DNA from: an uncultured Fibrobacter sp.
GTDB lineage: Bacteria > Fibrobacterota > Fibrobacteria > Fibrobacterales > Fibrobacteraceae
Length of the DNA: 40,490 nucleotides
NCBI GenBank assembly: GCA_934691725.1
Contig: CAKUTF010000026.1
Coordinates: forward strand, 1 to 40,490
Direction of reading: 5' to 3'
Shown here: one piece after another, positions 1 through 7,358 of the stretch
Layout: each line of letters begins with the position of its first letter
Position numbering within the stretch: the first letter of the stretch is position 1
The notes under the pieces: generated by a model
What the model was told of the DNA's origin: nothing
Databases searched by the model: none
What the model saw: the letters and a program-made list of their open reading frames with translations, nothing else
Made by a program: the position numbers and the translations under genes

Positions 1-911
1 CCTCCCTCGCGGGAAGCTTTTTCGTTTTTGCGGACTTTCGAATCACGGCTGTGTTGCATTGACGACTTGAAACCGCCCGAAAGAACAAACTTTACATAAG
101 ACCCCTTCGAGGAACGAACTTCTTTTAAGTAAGTTTCTTTTGTATATCCGTTTCGAGAAGTCCATGAACCATGCCTTATTTTTTCTTGAAACTGGTAATA
201 GGAATATGTTAAAGTATTATTTTTCCAGTCATAAATCTTAGCTAGACTCCATGAAACGGGATAAGGAATATCGCTTCCACCGATAGACTCTCCCGTATGT
301 CCAAATGCAGGGAAACCTAGCTCATACGCAGTCGCACCTTGCACGCTACAAGCTGTATCCAAAGCATTGGTCAAGCAATAAGACATATCTCCATATTGGT
401 ACTTATTGCCCAAATCATCCGTCAAAACCCACCCAACGACAATTTCAAAAGTTTTACCATTCAAATTCTTCGTTTCCACATGCCTTTCGACCAACCAATA
501 CGGCAGATCTTCAATCCACCATCGATTTCCTTCATAAATCAATTTATAGCGCACACCCTCTGCGGTAATCAAGTAATAAAAATCATCTAAAAGACTCATC
601 GAATGGTTATTTTCGCTAACGATTTTAGCAAAACCCATAGACCAACCTAAACCAACCCAGCCTGTTGGACTTATATCGTTACGATTTTTGACACTCTGAG
701 AAACATTGCCCGAATAATTCAAAGCAAACGAGGTGGACACACCCCCAGCCGACAGCGTTGCAAGAGGAACACTAAAGCTAACCGTTCCCGATAAAGGGTT
801 GATTCCACCATCAGGGGACATATATTTGTTGAACGCATCGCCCGTTTCCACAGATTGCGAAAACACAATAGAGCAAAGCGTAAACAAAATTTGCATGATT
901 TTTGAAATCAT
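1..911 (-). CDS. Exported SpvB/RHS-like protein, N-terminal part (runs off the left edge)
   Basis: An open minus-strand frame of about 303 codons runs without a stop from an ATG at 911 to the window edge. The protein starts with a signal-peptide-like stretch (MISKIMQILFTLCSIVFSQ) and then enters a region with the feel of SpvB/RHS cell-surface proteins: SPDGGINPLSGTVSFSVPL, then GWVGLGWSMGF around residue 85, then a sugar/YD-like WSLAKIYDWKNNTLTYSYY segment near residue 235. In that family this N-terminal part precedes long YD-repeat shells that carry polymorphic toxins or adhesins; the remainder lies outside the window. No good Shine-Dalgarno is present. A second in-frame ATG at 896 would still leave a signal peptide. 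The DNA is AT-richer than the housekeeping genes to the right. The open frame is certain; the family assignment is moderate. Confidence 0.7.
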   Translation of the reverse strand, partial: MISKIMQILFTLCSIVFSQSVETGDAFNKYMSPDGGINPLSGTVSFSVPLATLSAGGVSTSFALNYSGNVSQSVKNRNDISPTGWVGLGWSMGFAKIVSENNHSMSLLDDFYYLITAEGVRYKLIYEGNRWWIEDLPYWLVERHVETKNLNGKTFEIVVGWVLTDDLGNKYQYGDMSYCLTNALDTACSVQGATAYELGFPAFGHTGESIGGSDIPYPVSWSLAKIYDWKNNTLTYSYYQFQEKIRHGSWTSRNGYTKETYLKEVRSSKGSYVKFVLSGGFKSSMQHSRDSKVRKNEKASREG

Positions 912-1152
912 ATTGTAAATATAACCATAAAAAGCAGCAAAAATTGCAAATTTAATTCAACATGCGTCCATATGCAAAAAAAACTTAAAACAAACGGCTT
1001 TCCTAAACTAAGTGTGGAGCCATTTTTCATAAAAGTAGCCTAAAACGGCTTAAAATCAAAAACAGGCAAGAAAAAGGCATTTGAATATTCTAAATGTTTC
1101 TTTGCGAAACATTTAAAACAACGCCAGCAGCCTGTCGTGTACAGTGCGCCCG
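912..1152. other. Intergenic stretch with one perfect 10-bp hairpin
   Basis: No credible gene is seen here. The only clear structure is a perfect inverted repeat at 1091-1115 (TAAATGTTTC, loop TTTGC, GAAACATTTA). It has no T-run on either side, so it is more likely a protein site or a weak processing/termination hairpin than a standard terminator. Just upstream of the leftward gene, TTGCTG and TACAAT lie 17 bases apart on the minus strand, a plausible promoter that would place transcription start close to the ATG at 896. Confidence 0.4.
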
Positions 1153-1348
1153 CAATGTAAAAAAACATATCATCAATAGTTTTTCTCAATTTCTCGATTT
1201 TTTGCACATTCATCGTCCGCTTATCGATTTTTTTGCAAGACTTTGTGGCAAAGAAACTTCCCCAAGCATTTTTCTATTTTCTAGCCCATGAGTTACAACG
1301 TAGAAGAAATCCGCAAACAGTTTCCCGTCCTCGCCCTGCACGATCAGG
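1153..1348 (+). repeat. Left copy of a direct repeat: sufS upstream region plus first 20 codons
   Basis: Bases 1173-1348 match 5617-5792 with only two differences by eye (both inside the CCGCTTATCG/CCGTTTCTCG stretch). Weaker similarity with a small length change in an A-run extends to about 1153. The copy breaks off after CAGG within sufS codon 21. It is the left border of the accessory island. Confidence 0.93.
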
Positions 1349-1398
1349 CTAGCGGGCTTTTGGCGCCTACGGCATCCACCGCTACGGCTCGGCGATAA
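1288..1398 (+). pseudogene. sufS: Truncated sufS 5' fragment
   Basis: The frame opens with the same 20 residues as intact SufS (MSYNVEEIRKQFPVLALHDQ) and then changes to an unrelated 16-residue tail (ASGLLAPTASTATARR) before a TAA at 1396. It lacks the PLP lysine, the catalytic cysteine and essentially the whole enzyme, so it cannot be a cysteine desulfurase. The junction comes right after CAGG; the following GCTAGCGGGCTT resembles a dispersed repeat at 40308. The upstream sequence is a copy of the real sufS leader, so a short peptide may still be transcribed and translated. Confidence 0.88.
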
Positions 1399-1493
1399 AA
1401 ACGAACGTGTTCATTTTGGCGACACTCGGCTCGCAGACTTTTCCTTGTGGTAAATCTGGATCCCGCAAGTCTTCGTCCCAAGGGGGCACTTAT
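1399..1493. other. Unassigned scar DNA right of the sufS fragment
   Basis: This short GC-richer stretch differs in composition from the AT-rich ATPase gene beside it. One plus-strand frame stays open from about 1360 to 1518 without a start codon, reading roughly GAYGIHRYGSAIKTNV. It may be a remnant of an older gene or of a repeat; I do not recognise it. Confidence 0.3.
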
Positions 1494-1527
1494 AGAACAC
1501 TTGGGAATTTATTCCCTTAGTGTTTCT
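1494..1527 (-). terminator. Hairpin downstream of the UvrA-like gene
   Basis: The arms AGAACACTTGGGAA and TTCCCTTAGTGTTTCT pair with few mismatches around a TTTA loop, 36 bases beyond the stop codon of the leftward ATPase gene. There is no long U-tract, so termination strength is uncertain. Confidence 0.5.
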
Positions 1528-1562
1528 CAATAATACAAATGCGAACCCAATTCAAGCTCGCA

Positions 1563-3698
1563 TCAATTATGTCTTATATCCCTTAGTATGCCATTGTCAC
1601 AAGTCAATTCAATATGCTTAGCAAAATAATGGTCAACCATATCTGAGTGATCTACAACAATGATTGTCTTATCCTTGCTTCTAAGTCTGTCTAAATATTG
1701 AACAACGCAATAAATTTCAGTATTACTTAATCCTTTAAATGGTTCGTCAATTCCGAACACTTTGGCGGTGGATTTCATAGCTTTCAAAAGTTTAACCCTG
1801 ATATTTTCACCACCGGATAATGTTGATATTGATTGACCTATCTTTAAATGCCCAAGTAGTATAGAAGAAGCCTCGCTCAAAGAAGCTGCAATTTTACTAT
1901 CTATTTCATTGAAATATGGGATTGCTTCATCAATGGTCATGTTCCAAATATCAAAGATATTTTTGCTTTGCAATCTATATTTTTGGAGTTTCTTATTGAA
2001 ACCAGTGCCACCACAATCTTTGCACACCAACTGAATTTTTGCATCATACCCACTGCCATATTCTATATATCCAGCTCCCATGCAAATCTCGCACACCCCC
2101 TCACACCCAGTTTGGTTAGAAAAGAAGCGCCTGTCCTTTTTATACTTGGTTGCAAATAAATCCGAAATATGGGTAGAAATATCTAATGCAGTGGCAATTG
2201 ATGAGTTCCTGTTACCCAACAAAGGCTTTTGACTAATATAGAGATATTTTTCATAGTATTGAGGAAGGTATTCTCGCAACAAAGTTGATTTTCCTATGCC
2301 AGAACGCCCGGTGATCAGATTCATGCAGCCTTCACCGATTTCAAGATTTACGCCACTATACAAATAGACTGGATTTTCTATTCTGATATGATTCGTCTTC
2401 CGTGCTGGGAATAAATCAATTCTGTTTCTCACACTCTGTTCTGCCAAGTATTTTTTTGAATCAATAATATAGCCTCCATTGCGTCCACCTTTTTCGCCCA
2501 AAGCTATAATGCGCTTAGAACTTTTCACAAAAAGATCACTATGGTCAACAATGACAACAGTATGTTTTTCTGCTAAATCAATAACAGATTGAAACACCGC
2601 ATTTTTCTCATTTCCAGATAATCCGGCTAATGGCTCATCTAAAACTAAAAGAAGATTTGATAGTTGCGTACTTAATACCTGTACCATCCTTAATCGTTGT
2701 AATTCTCCGCCCGAAAGAGTAGGGATGGCTCTATGAAAGAATAAATAGCCTAATTTAAGTTCAATGGCTTTTTTTACAAATCTATGGATATTATTGATTG
2801 CAAAAAGCAGATTTGCATCTGCAATATCATCAATTATTTTTTCAATGTAGGTTAGGAGTCGTTCAAATGGTGTGGTCATAAAGTCTCCAATCGACAGACC
2901 GTTCACCAAACACTGTTCATGCTGTAAAGAGTATTTCTTGCCTTGGCAAGATTTGCAGGTTTCATCTGTGTAAAACTGTCCGCCGGGAACAAAGTTTACC
3001 ATCATAGGTTTGCCAGTCATCACACCATAATATCGAGTGCTTCTACGAGAAAATCCATTGTTTTTTCTGAATCGTATAGAATATTTCTCATCACTTTCGC
3101 CGTACAATATCAAGTTTTTCTCTTTGTCTGTAAGTTGACGAAATGTTTTTTTATCATCAATACCTTTATCAATGCAAAATTGTTGAATGATCTGCTGATA
3201 AAAATCTTTGTATCTATTCCAGCATCGGAACGGATTTTTACCCAGTGGAATATCGTAATTGATGATTCTGTTTAGGTCTAATACCTTGATGTAGCCTAAC
3301 CCATGACACTCGCTACAAAGGTTTTCTTCCTTGTTTAGTACAAGAAAATCCTCATTAACTCCAAGAATAGCAGCATAAATCAAGATAATACTTCTGTTTA
3401 TCCCAAAGTAAGTACCTATAGTGGATCTCATATTGTTATTAAAATTTGACTGCCTAATTGGAACCGCAGCGAGCATATTTTCATAGCTTTTTATACGATA
3501 TGTCGGATCAGAAATATTATCCGCAAACATCGACATAAATTCATGCTGACCAATTTGCGCAATAGTATCGTACGCCAAGGACGATTTGCCACTTCCAGAA
3601 GGACCAATAATCAGGTTGAGTGCGTTTCGTTCAATCTGAACATCGATATTTTTCAGGTTGTTTGTTTCAATTCCCCAAATGTTAATTGTTTTTTCCAT
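1563..3698 (-). CDS. UvrA-like tandem ABC ATPase lacking the UvrB-binding region
   Basis: A 711-residue protein with two complete ABC modules. Module 1 has Walker A GPSGSGKSS (residues 32-40), signature LSGGELQRLR and Walker B LLLVLDEP. Module 2 has GRSGIGKST, LSGGENIRVKL and FGIDEP. Each module carries UvrA-type zinc CxxC pairs (CSEC/CKSC and CEIC/CKDC). Between the first Walker A lysine and the first CxxC there are about 90 residues, against roughly 215 in E. coli UvrA, so the UvrB-binding domain is missing; UvrA is normally about 940 residues. Classical excision repair is therefore unlikely. Known UvrA-like relatives of this kind include DrrC-type drug-resistance proteins. I chose ATG 3698 because AGAGG lies 6 bases upstream; a TTG start at 3740 lacks such a site. 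Its place beside a peptide-maturation operon suggests self-protection or regulation, which is inference. Confidence 0.87.
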   Translation of the reverse strand: MEKTINIWGIETNNLKNIDVQIERNALNLIIGPSGSGKSSLAYDTIAQIGQHEFMSMFADNISDPTYRIKSYENMLAAVPIRQSNFNNNMRSTIGTYFGINRSIILIYAAILGVNEDFLVLNKEENLCSECHGLGYIKVLDLNRIINYDIPLGKNPFRCWNRYKDFYQQIIQQFCIDKGIDDKKTFRQLTDKEKNLILYGESDEKYSIRFRKNNGFSRRSTRYYGVMTGKPMMVNFVPGGQFYTDETCKSCQGKKYSLQHEQCLVNGLSIGDFMTTPFERLLTYIEKIIDDIADANLLFAINNIHRFVKKAIELKLGYLFFHRAIPTLSGGELQRLRMVQVLSTQLSNLLLVLDEPLAGLSGNEKNAVFQSVIDLAEKHTVVIVDHSDLFVKSSKRIIALGEKGGRNGGYIIDSKKYLAEQSVRNRIDLFPARKTNHIRIENPVYLYSGVNLEIGEGCMNLITGRSGIGKSTLLREYLPQYYEKYLYISQKPLLGNRNSSIATALDISTHISDLFATKYKKDRRFFSNQTGCEGVCEICMGAGYIEYGSGYDAKIQLVCKDCGGTGFNKKLQKYRLQSKNIFDIWNMTIDEAIPYFNEIDSKIAASLSEASSILLGHLKIGQSISTLSGGENIRVKLLKAMKSTAKVFGIDEPFKGLSNTEIYCVVQYLDRLRSKDKTIIVVDHSDMVDHYFAKHIELTCDNGILRDIRHN

Positions 3699-3772
3699 AC
3701 TCAACCTCTTTTCGATAACCGACTGTGATACACTGTCCAAGTAAATTTTATAGTATTTTTTGTTTTACGCAA

Positions 3773-3806
3773 GTAGTGGCTGACATATACAAATGCCAGC
3801 CACTAC
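3773..3806 (-). terminator. 10-bp hairpin between maturase and UvrA-like gene
   Basis: Perfect arms GTAGTGGCTG and CAGCCACTAC with a 14-base loop lie 28 bases past the maturase stop. The minus-strand sequence after it (TTGCGTAAAAC) is not a U-run, so this could be a partial terminator or RNA-stabilising hairpin that lowers expression of the ATPase relative to the peptides. An AT-rich stretch following it (TACTATAAAAT) could hold a separate promoter. Confidence 0.55.
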
Positions 3807-3833
3807 GCAGCCGACTTTCGCCGACAAAGATAT

Positions 3834-5246
3834 TTAATTTTGGATAGGAGCAGTCTGCTCTTGAGCAATAATGCGATACAAGTCTTTTATGAAAAACTCC
3901 AAAGTTTTCTTGGAATGAACACAGAAACGCTCGTCAATAGAATGAATTGTATTGCCCGGTTTAAGGTGCATTGCGTTAACCGGACAGCCACCGCCGCAAA
4001 TGCCAAGAGCAGGGCAATCCATGCATTCTTCATGATTTAACGGTGTTAGTTGCGACCACTCAATAAAGTTTTCGTCTTTAGCGGCAACGAAGTCATCGTC
4101 ATCAATGTGTGCCACAAAATACTGTTTATTATGAAGGCAACCATGACAGATACCAACCTGTCCATTCGGGGCAATAACTATCTGCCCTCCCGTAGTCGCA
4201 GCACAGTCTGAGAAATAAACTTGTGCTTTGGAAAATGATTTCAGCTTACGCATCATGCGATCTTCGTATATCCCACGCTCTCGTAATTCAAGGAACTCAT
4301 CGATAATGAACTGAGCAGCAGCCTCGTTATAGCTTTGAGGCAATACGAAAGTATCGCTCGACATCATAATGTTGAATCCGAACGCTTTAACCCCATAGGA
4401 GTCCACCAAATCCAAAATATTCTTCGTATTTTTAATGGTTTCCTCGCTCAGAGTGACAGAAAGAGAAACATCTACACCTAAACTCTTGCATAGATTGAGT
4501 TTGTCCAAGATACGAGAAAAGACGGGTTTACCCGCAACATCTACTCGCATGCTGTTTGCTTCTTCTGTAAATCCGTCAATCGATATTGCGATAGACACGC
4601 CAAGTTCATGCAATCTCTTTATGCGGAACTCATCGAGCAACAATCCATTGGTGACAATAGACATTTCAATATTACGCATACATTTTTCGGTATCACGCAA
4701 TTCATTAACTTTTGCTGCCGTATATTCCAACACTTTGAAATTGACCAATGGTTCTCCACCGTAAAAAATCAACACAGGCTTATTATCTTCGATGTCTAAA
4801 CCGGATTCTTTGATTTGACGAACAAAAAAAGCAAGTGCCTTGTCTGCGGTTTCAACAGACATATTTTCTAACAAAAAATTACTCCGCTTATCGCAGTCAT
4901 TGTTGCCCAAAAAACAATATTTACATGCCAAATTACACTGCTCACTCATAATCATGTAGCAGACATTGACTGCCGGAGATGGTATCTTTGAACGAACAAA
5001 GCTAAGAACTCTATCATCCTCATCTTGTGTTTGGGTAAGAATTTTATATTTAGCAAGTTCTTGAACTTCTGCTTTAATTTCTTCCGGCGCATTTTCTATC
5101 TTGTCGCAAAAAGAGCTTGCAAGCCACGCCTGCAAACTCCCGAAAGCATTTTTTGATAAATACACCGGCTTCATTCTTAATGAGTGGTAGAGAGCCACAG
5201 CTCCATCCAAGTCATAAGAATGCGTAAACCGAGACATACTTACCAT
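3834..5246 (-). CDS. Radical SAM/SPASM peptide maturase (FibroRumin-type)
   Basis: A 470-residue enzyme. Residues 1-90 form an N-terminal region like the peptide-recognition part of other RiPP maturases (YDLDGAVALYHSLRMKPVYL). The radical SAM core has the 4Fe-4S motif C104-x3-C108-x2-C111 (CNLACKYC), FYGGEP and the VTNG motif. The C-terminus is a SPASM domain with C-x2-C-x5-C-x3-C (CMDCPALGICGGGC) and further cysteines for auxiliary clusters. Such enzymes use S-adenosylmethionine radicals to crosslink cysteine sulfur to carbon in small peptides. Two Cys-rich peptides lie directly upstream, and the enzyme's ATG overlaps the end of the second one (ATGGTAA) with GGAGG 7 bases before it, so translation is coupled. 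From memory this matches the FibroRumin maturase family. Confidence is high for class, moderate for that subfamily. Confidence 0.9.
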   Translation of the reverse strand: MVSMSRFTHSYDLDGAVALYHSLRMKPVYLSKNAFGSLQAWLASSFCDKIENAPEEIKAEVQELAKYKILTQTQDEDDRVLSFVRSKIPSPAVNVCYMIMSEQCNLACKYCFLGNNDCDKRSNFLLENMSVETADKALAFFVRQIKESGLDIEDNKPVLIFYGGEPLVNFKVLEYTAAKVNELRDTEKCMRNIEMSIVTNGLLLDEFRIKRLHELGVSIAISIDGFTEEANSMRVDVAGKPVFSRILDKLNLCKSLGVDVSLSVTLSEETIKNTKNILDLVDSYGVKAFGFNIMMSSDTFVLPQSYNEAAAQFIIDEFLELRERGIYEDRMMRKLKSFSKAQVYFSDCAATTGGQIVIAPNGQVGICHGCLHNKQYFVAHIDDDDFVAAKDENFIEWSQLTPLNHEECMDCPALGICGGGCPVNAMHLKPGNTIHSIDERFCVHSKKTLEFFIKDLYRIIAQEQTAPIQN

Positions 5247-5392
5247 TTAATTTCCTCCAATTCGGGAATTATACGGCAAGAACAACCGCAGGTGCAAGAA
5301 TTGCAAGCTACGCAAGCACAACGAGACATAACAACAGCTTCATTACAAATCATCCCGAAAAGCTGCATATATTGCGCATTATTAGCACTCAT
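5240..5392 (-). CDS. Cys-rich RiPP precursor peptide B (50 residues)
   Basis: A small gene just upstream of the maturase. The peptide begins MSANNAQYMQLFGMICNEA and has a core rich in alternating cysteines (CACVACNSCTCGCSCR), eight cysteines in total at positions 16, 25, 27, 30, 33, 35, 37 and 39, then an acidic tail ending EEIKW. Its start follows the stop of peptide A by one base (TAAGATG) and has a near-perfect GGAGGTGAT ribosome site 9 bases upstream, located inside gene A. Leader similarity with peptide A (Y-x2-L-x-G-x-I-C) and the shared C-x2-C-x-C-x-C-x-C pattern mark both as substrates of the adjacent radical SAM enzyme. The mature structure and activity are unknown; an antimicrobial or metal-binding peptide are both possible. 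Confidence 0.88.
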   Translation of the reverse strand: MSANNAQYMQLFGMICNEAVVMSRCACVACNSCTCGCSCRIIPELEEIKW

Positions 5393-5393
5393 C

Positions 5394-5561
5394 TTACATC
5401 ACCTCCCATTCAAAATTAGAAACACCTCCACCAGAGCAGGAACAACGGCAACTGCACATGCAACCAGTACACTGTCCCATACAAGCGGCAGCGCGAGAAA
5501 TCAAATCCTTACAGATATTGCCCATCAGAGCCTTATATGCGCCAGAATTAATTTGAATCAT
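5394..5561 (-). CDS. Cys-rich RiPP precursor peptide A (55 residues)
   Basis: First gene of the peptide operon. Its ATG has AGGAG 7 bases upstream. The peptide has a leader-like part (MIQINSGAYKALMGNICKDL), then a core CMGQCTGCMCSCRCSCSGGG and a tail ending FEWEVM. It has eight cysteines at 17, 27, 31, 34, 36, 38, 40 and 42. It shares Y-x2-L-x-G-x-I-C and Ser-Arg before the core with peptide B, so the two probably arose by duplication and diverged in core spacing. Alternating C-x-C is unusual for ordinary disulfide peptides and fits thioether crosslinking by the neighbouring maturase. No signal peptide is seen, and no dedicated peptide exporter or protease is present in the island, so export must rely on genes elsewhere. 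Confidence 0.88.
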   Translation of the reverse strand: MIQINSGAYKALMGNICKDLISRAAACMGQCTGCMCSCRCSCSGGGVSNFEWEVM

Positions 5562-5584
5562 GAAGAACTCCTATTTTTCATGTT

Positions 5585-5620
5585 GATTTTACAAATGTAA
5601 AAAAAAAAACACATTGTCAA
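5585..5620 (-). promoter_or_regulatory. Probable promoter of the peptide operon
   Basis: A perfect -35 element TTGACA (minus strand, 5615-5620) lies 54 bases before the peptide A start. Spacing to an obvious -10 is poor: CATTTG sits at 17 bases, while the better TAAAAT is at 23. An 11-base T-run fills the spacer and could vary in length. The -35 lies at the outer end of the duplicated sufS leader; the left copy has TTGATG at this place. Confidence 0.45.
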
Positions 5621-5792
5621 TAGTTTTTCTCAATTTCTCGATTTTTTGCACATTCATCGTCCGTTTCTCGATTTTTTTGCAAGACTTTGTGGCAAAGAAA
5701 CTTCCCCAAGCATTTTTCTATTTTCTAGCCCATGAGTTACAACGTAGAAGAAATCCGCAAACAGTTTCCCGTCCTCGCCCTGCACGATCAGG
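5594..5792 (+). repeat. Right copy of the direct repeat, attached to intact sufS
   Basis: Partner of 1153-1348, offset 4444 bases over the near-identical core 5617-5792. It carries the sufS leader and its first 20 codons. Together the copies bracket about 4.2 kb of AT-rich DNA with the peptide cassette. No transposase, integrase or terminal inverted repeat is visible inside, so homologous integration of a circle carrying a sufS fragment, or a tandem duplication followed by replacement, are both possible. Confidence 0.93.
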
Positions 5793-6967
5793 ATGCAAAG
5801 CCTTTCGCCTATCTCGACAGCACCGCGACAGCGCAAAAGCCGGAGCAGGTCATCAACGCCATGGATGATTTTTACCGCAAGCATTACAGCTCGGTAAAGC
5901 GCGGCATCTACGCCATGACCGCCGAAGCGACAGACGCCTACGAAGCCGCCAGAAAAAAAGTCGCAAACTTCATCAATGCGCGGAGCGAACGCGAAATCGT
6001 CTTTACACGCGGAACGACGGACAGCATCAATCTCGCCGCCTGGAGCTACGGACTTGGATTTTTAAAACCCGGCGATGAGATTCTCGTCAGCGCCCTGGAA
6101 CATCACGCAAACATCGTCCCGTGGCAACTCGTCGGAAACGTCTGCAAGACAAAACTCAAGGTCATCCCTGTCGCCGACGACGGCAATCTGCTCCTTGAAA
6201 AAATTCCCGAGCTCGTCGTTCCCGGCAAGACAAAAATTGTCGCGCTTACGCATATCAGCAATACGATAGGGACAGAGAATCCCATCGCGGAAATTGTCCG
6301 CACCGTTCGAAATATCGACCCGGAAATCAAGATTCTCATCGACGCGGCCCAAAGCGCCCCCCACGTCAAAATCGACGTCCAATCGCTTAACTGTGACTTT
6401 CTCGCTTTTTCCGGTCACAAGATGTACGGCCCGACGGGAATCGGCGTTCTCTACGGCAAATACGAACTCTTAGAAAAAATGCCCCCGATGCAGGGCGGCG
6501 GCGAGATGATCGACCACGTTTCATTTGAAAAGACGACATTCGCCATTCCGCCGGACAGGTTCGAAGCGGGAACGCCTCCCATTGCGGAAGTCATCGGATT
6601 AGGCGCAGCGGTCGATTGGATAAACCAAGTCGGCATCGAAGCGATTTGCGCCCACGAACAGGAAATTTTGCGGTATGCGCAGGAAAGGCTTTCCGAAATT
6701 CCCGGTCTGCATATTTTGGGAAATCCGAAAAAGCGCGGTGCGCTTCTCAGCTTTGTCCTGGATGCGGTCCACCCGCACGACGCAGCGGCTCTTCTCGACG
6801 AAAGCGGAATCGCCGTTCGCAGCGGGCATCACTGCGCAGAACCGGTCATGGCTCGCTTTGGCGTTCCGGCGACAATTCGAGCGAGTTTCGGAGCCTATAC
6901 CGAAAAGTGGGAAATCGACCGCCTAGTCGAAGGATTGCAACGCGTATGCAGGATTTTCAAGATTTAG
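5732..6967 (+). CDS. sufS: Cysteine desulfurase SufS
   Basis: A 411-residue PLP enzyme of the class II desulfurases, which takes sulfur from cysteine for Fe-S cluster assembly. Visible landmarks are the PLP lysine K230 in SGHKMYGPTG, the histidine in SALEHHANIVPWQ, the phosphate-contact THISNTIG, and the catalytic C368 in RSGHHCAEP with its following short lobe. Length and order are normal for SufS. There is no clear Shine-Dalgarno before ATG 5732; the leader is AT-rich and duplicated upstream at the island border. No other suf genes lie within view. Its 3' end overlaps the convergent GtrA-like gene by 11 bases. Confidence 0.95.
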   Translation: MSYNVEEIRKQFPVLALHDQDAKPFAYLDSTATAQKPEQVINAMDDFYRKHYSSVKRGIYAMTAEATDAYEAARKKVANFINARSEREIVFTRGTTDSINLAAWSYGLGFLKPGDEILVSALEHHANIVPWQLVGNVCKTKLKVIPVADDGNLLLEKIPELVVPGKTKIVALTHISNTIGTENPIAEIVRTVRNIDPEIKILIDAAQSAPHVKIDVQSLNCDFLAFSGHKMYGPTGIGVLYGKYELLEKMPPMQGGGEMIDHVSFEKTTFAIPPDRFEAGTPPIAEVIGLGAAVDWINQVGIEAICAHEQEILRYAQERLSEIPGLHILGNPKKRGALLSFVLDAVHPHDAAALLDESGIAVRSGHHCAEPVMARFGVPATIRASFGAYTEKWEIDRLVEGLQRVCRIFKI

Positions 6968-7349
6968 GTTTAAACACAAAGTAACGGTACAGCAAAAAAC
7001 TGACGATGACGTAGGCGATGTTGGCGAGGACATTCGCCAAAAATCCCGCGCTCAAAAAATCTCCAGCAGAAGGCAAGGAGTTTTTCAAAGATTCCAATAC
7101 AAATAAATTCACCAGATAGGCGCAGACAAAGACTAGAAGGAACCGAAATATTTCCTTGCCCTTTTGATTTTGGCTTTTAAAATTCAGGCGACGATTCATC
7201 CAATATGAATTGATACCGCCGGCGACAAATCCCAGGAAATTTGAAAGTTCCAGATTCCACCCGAGAAGTTCGTACAAAATCCAGACGACGCACAAGGTAA
7301 TCAGCGTATTGACGATTCCGATTAGATTGTATTTTATAAAATGGAGCAT
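6957..7349 (-). CDS. GtrA-like small membrane protein
   Basis: A 130-residue protein with four hydrophobic segments (about residues 5-28, 35-52, 68-88 and 102-125) and family hallmarks: F-x-K-Y-N-L-x-G near the N-terminus, GGINSYWMNRRLNFKS after the second segment, and a final YRYFVF. GtrA proteins are thought to help move lipid-linked sugars across the membrane or assist glycosylation of wall polymers; no substrate can be inferred here. It is the last gene of a leftward operon and starts 9 bases after the amidohydrolase stop. Confidence 0.85.
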   Translation of the reverse strand: MLHFIKYNLIGIVNTLITLCVVWILYELLGWNLELSNFLGFVAGGINSYWMNRRLNFKSQNQKGKEIFRFLLVFVCAYLVNLFVLESLKNSLPSAGDFLSAGFLANVLANIAYVIVSFLLYRYFVFKPKS

Positions 7350-7358
7350 CGCAAACCT

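Noticed and set aside
1563..5561. Island considered as an insertion sequence or phage remnant
   Set aside because: No transposase, integrase, phage gene or terminal inverted repeat was found; the flanking repeat is chromosomal sufS sequence.
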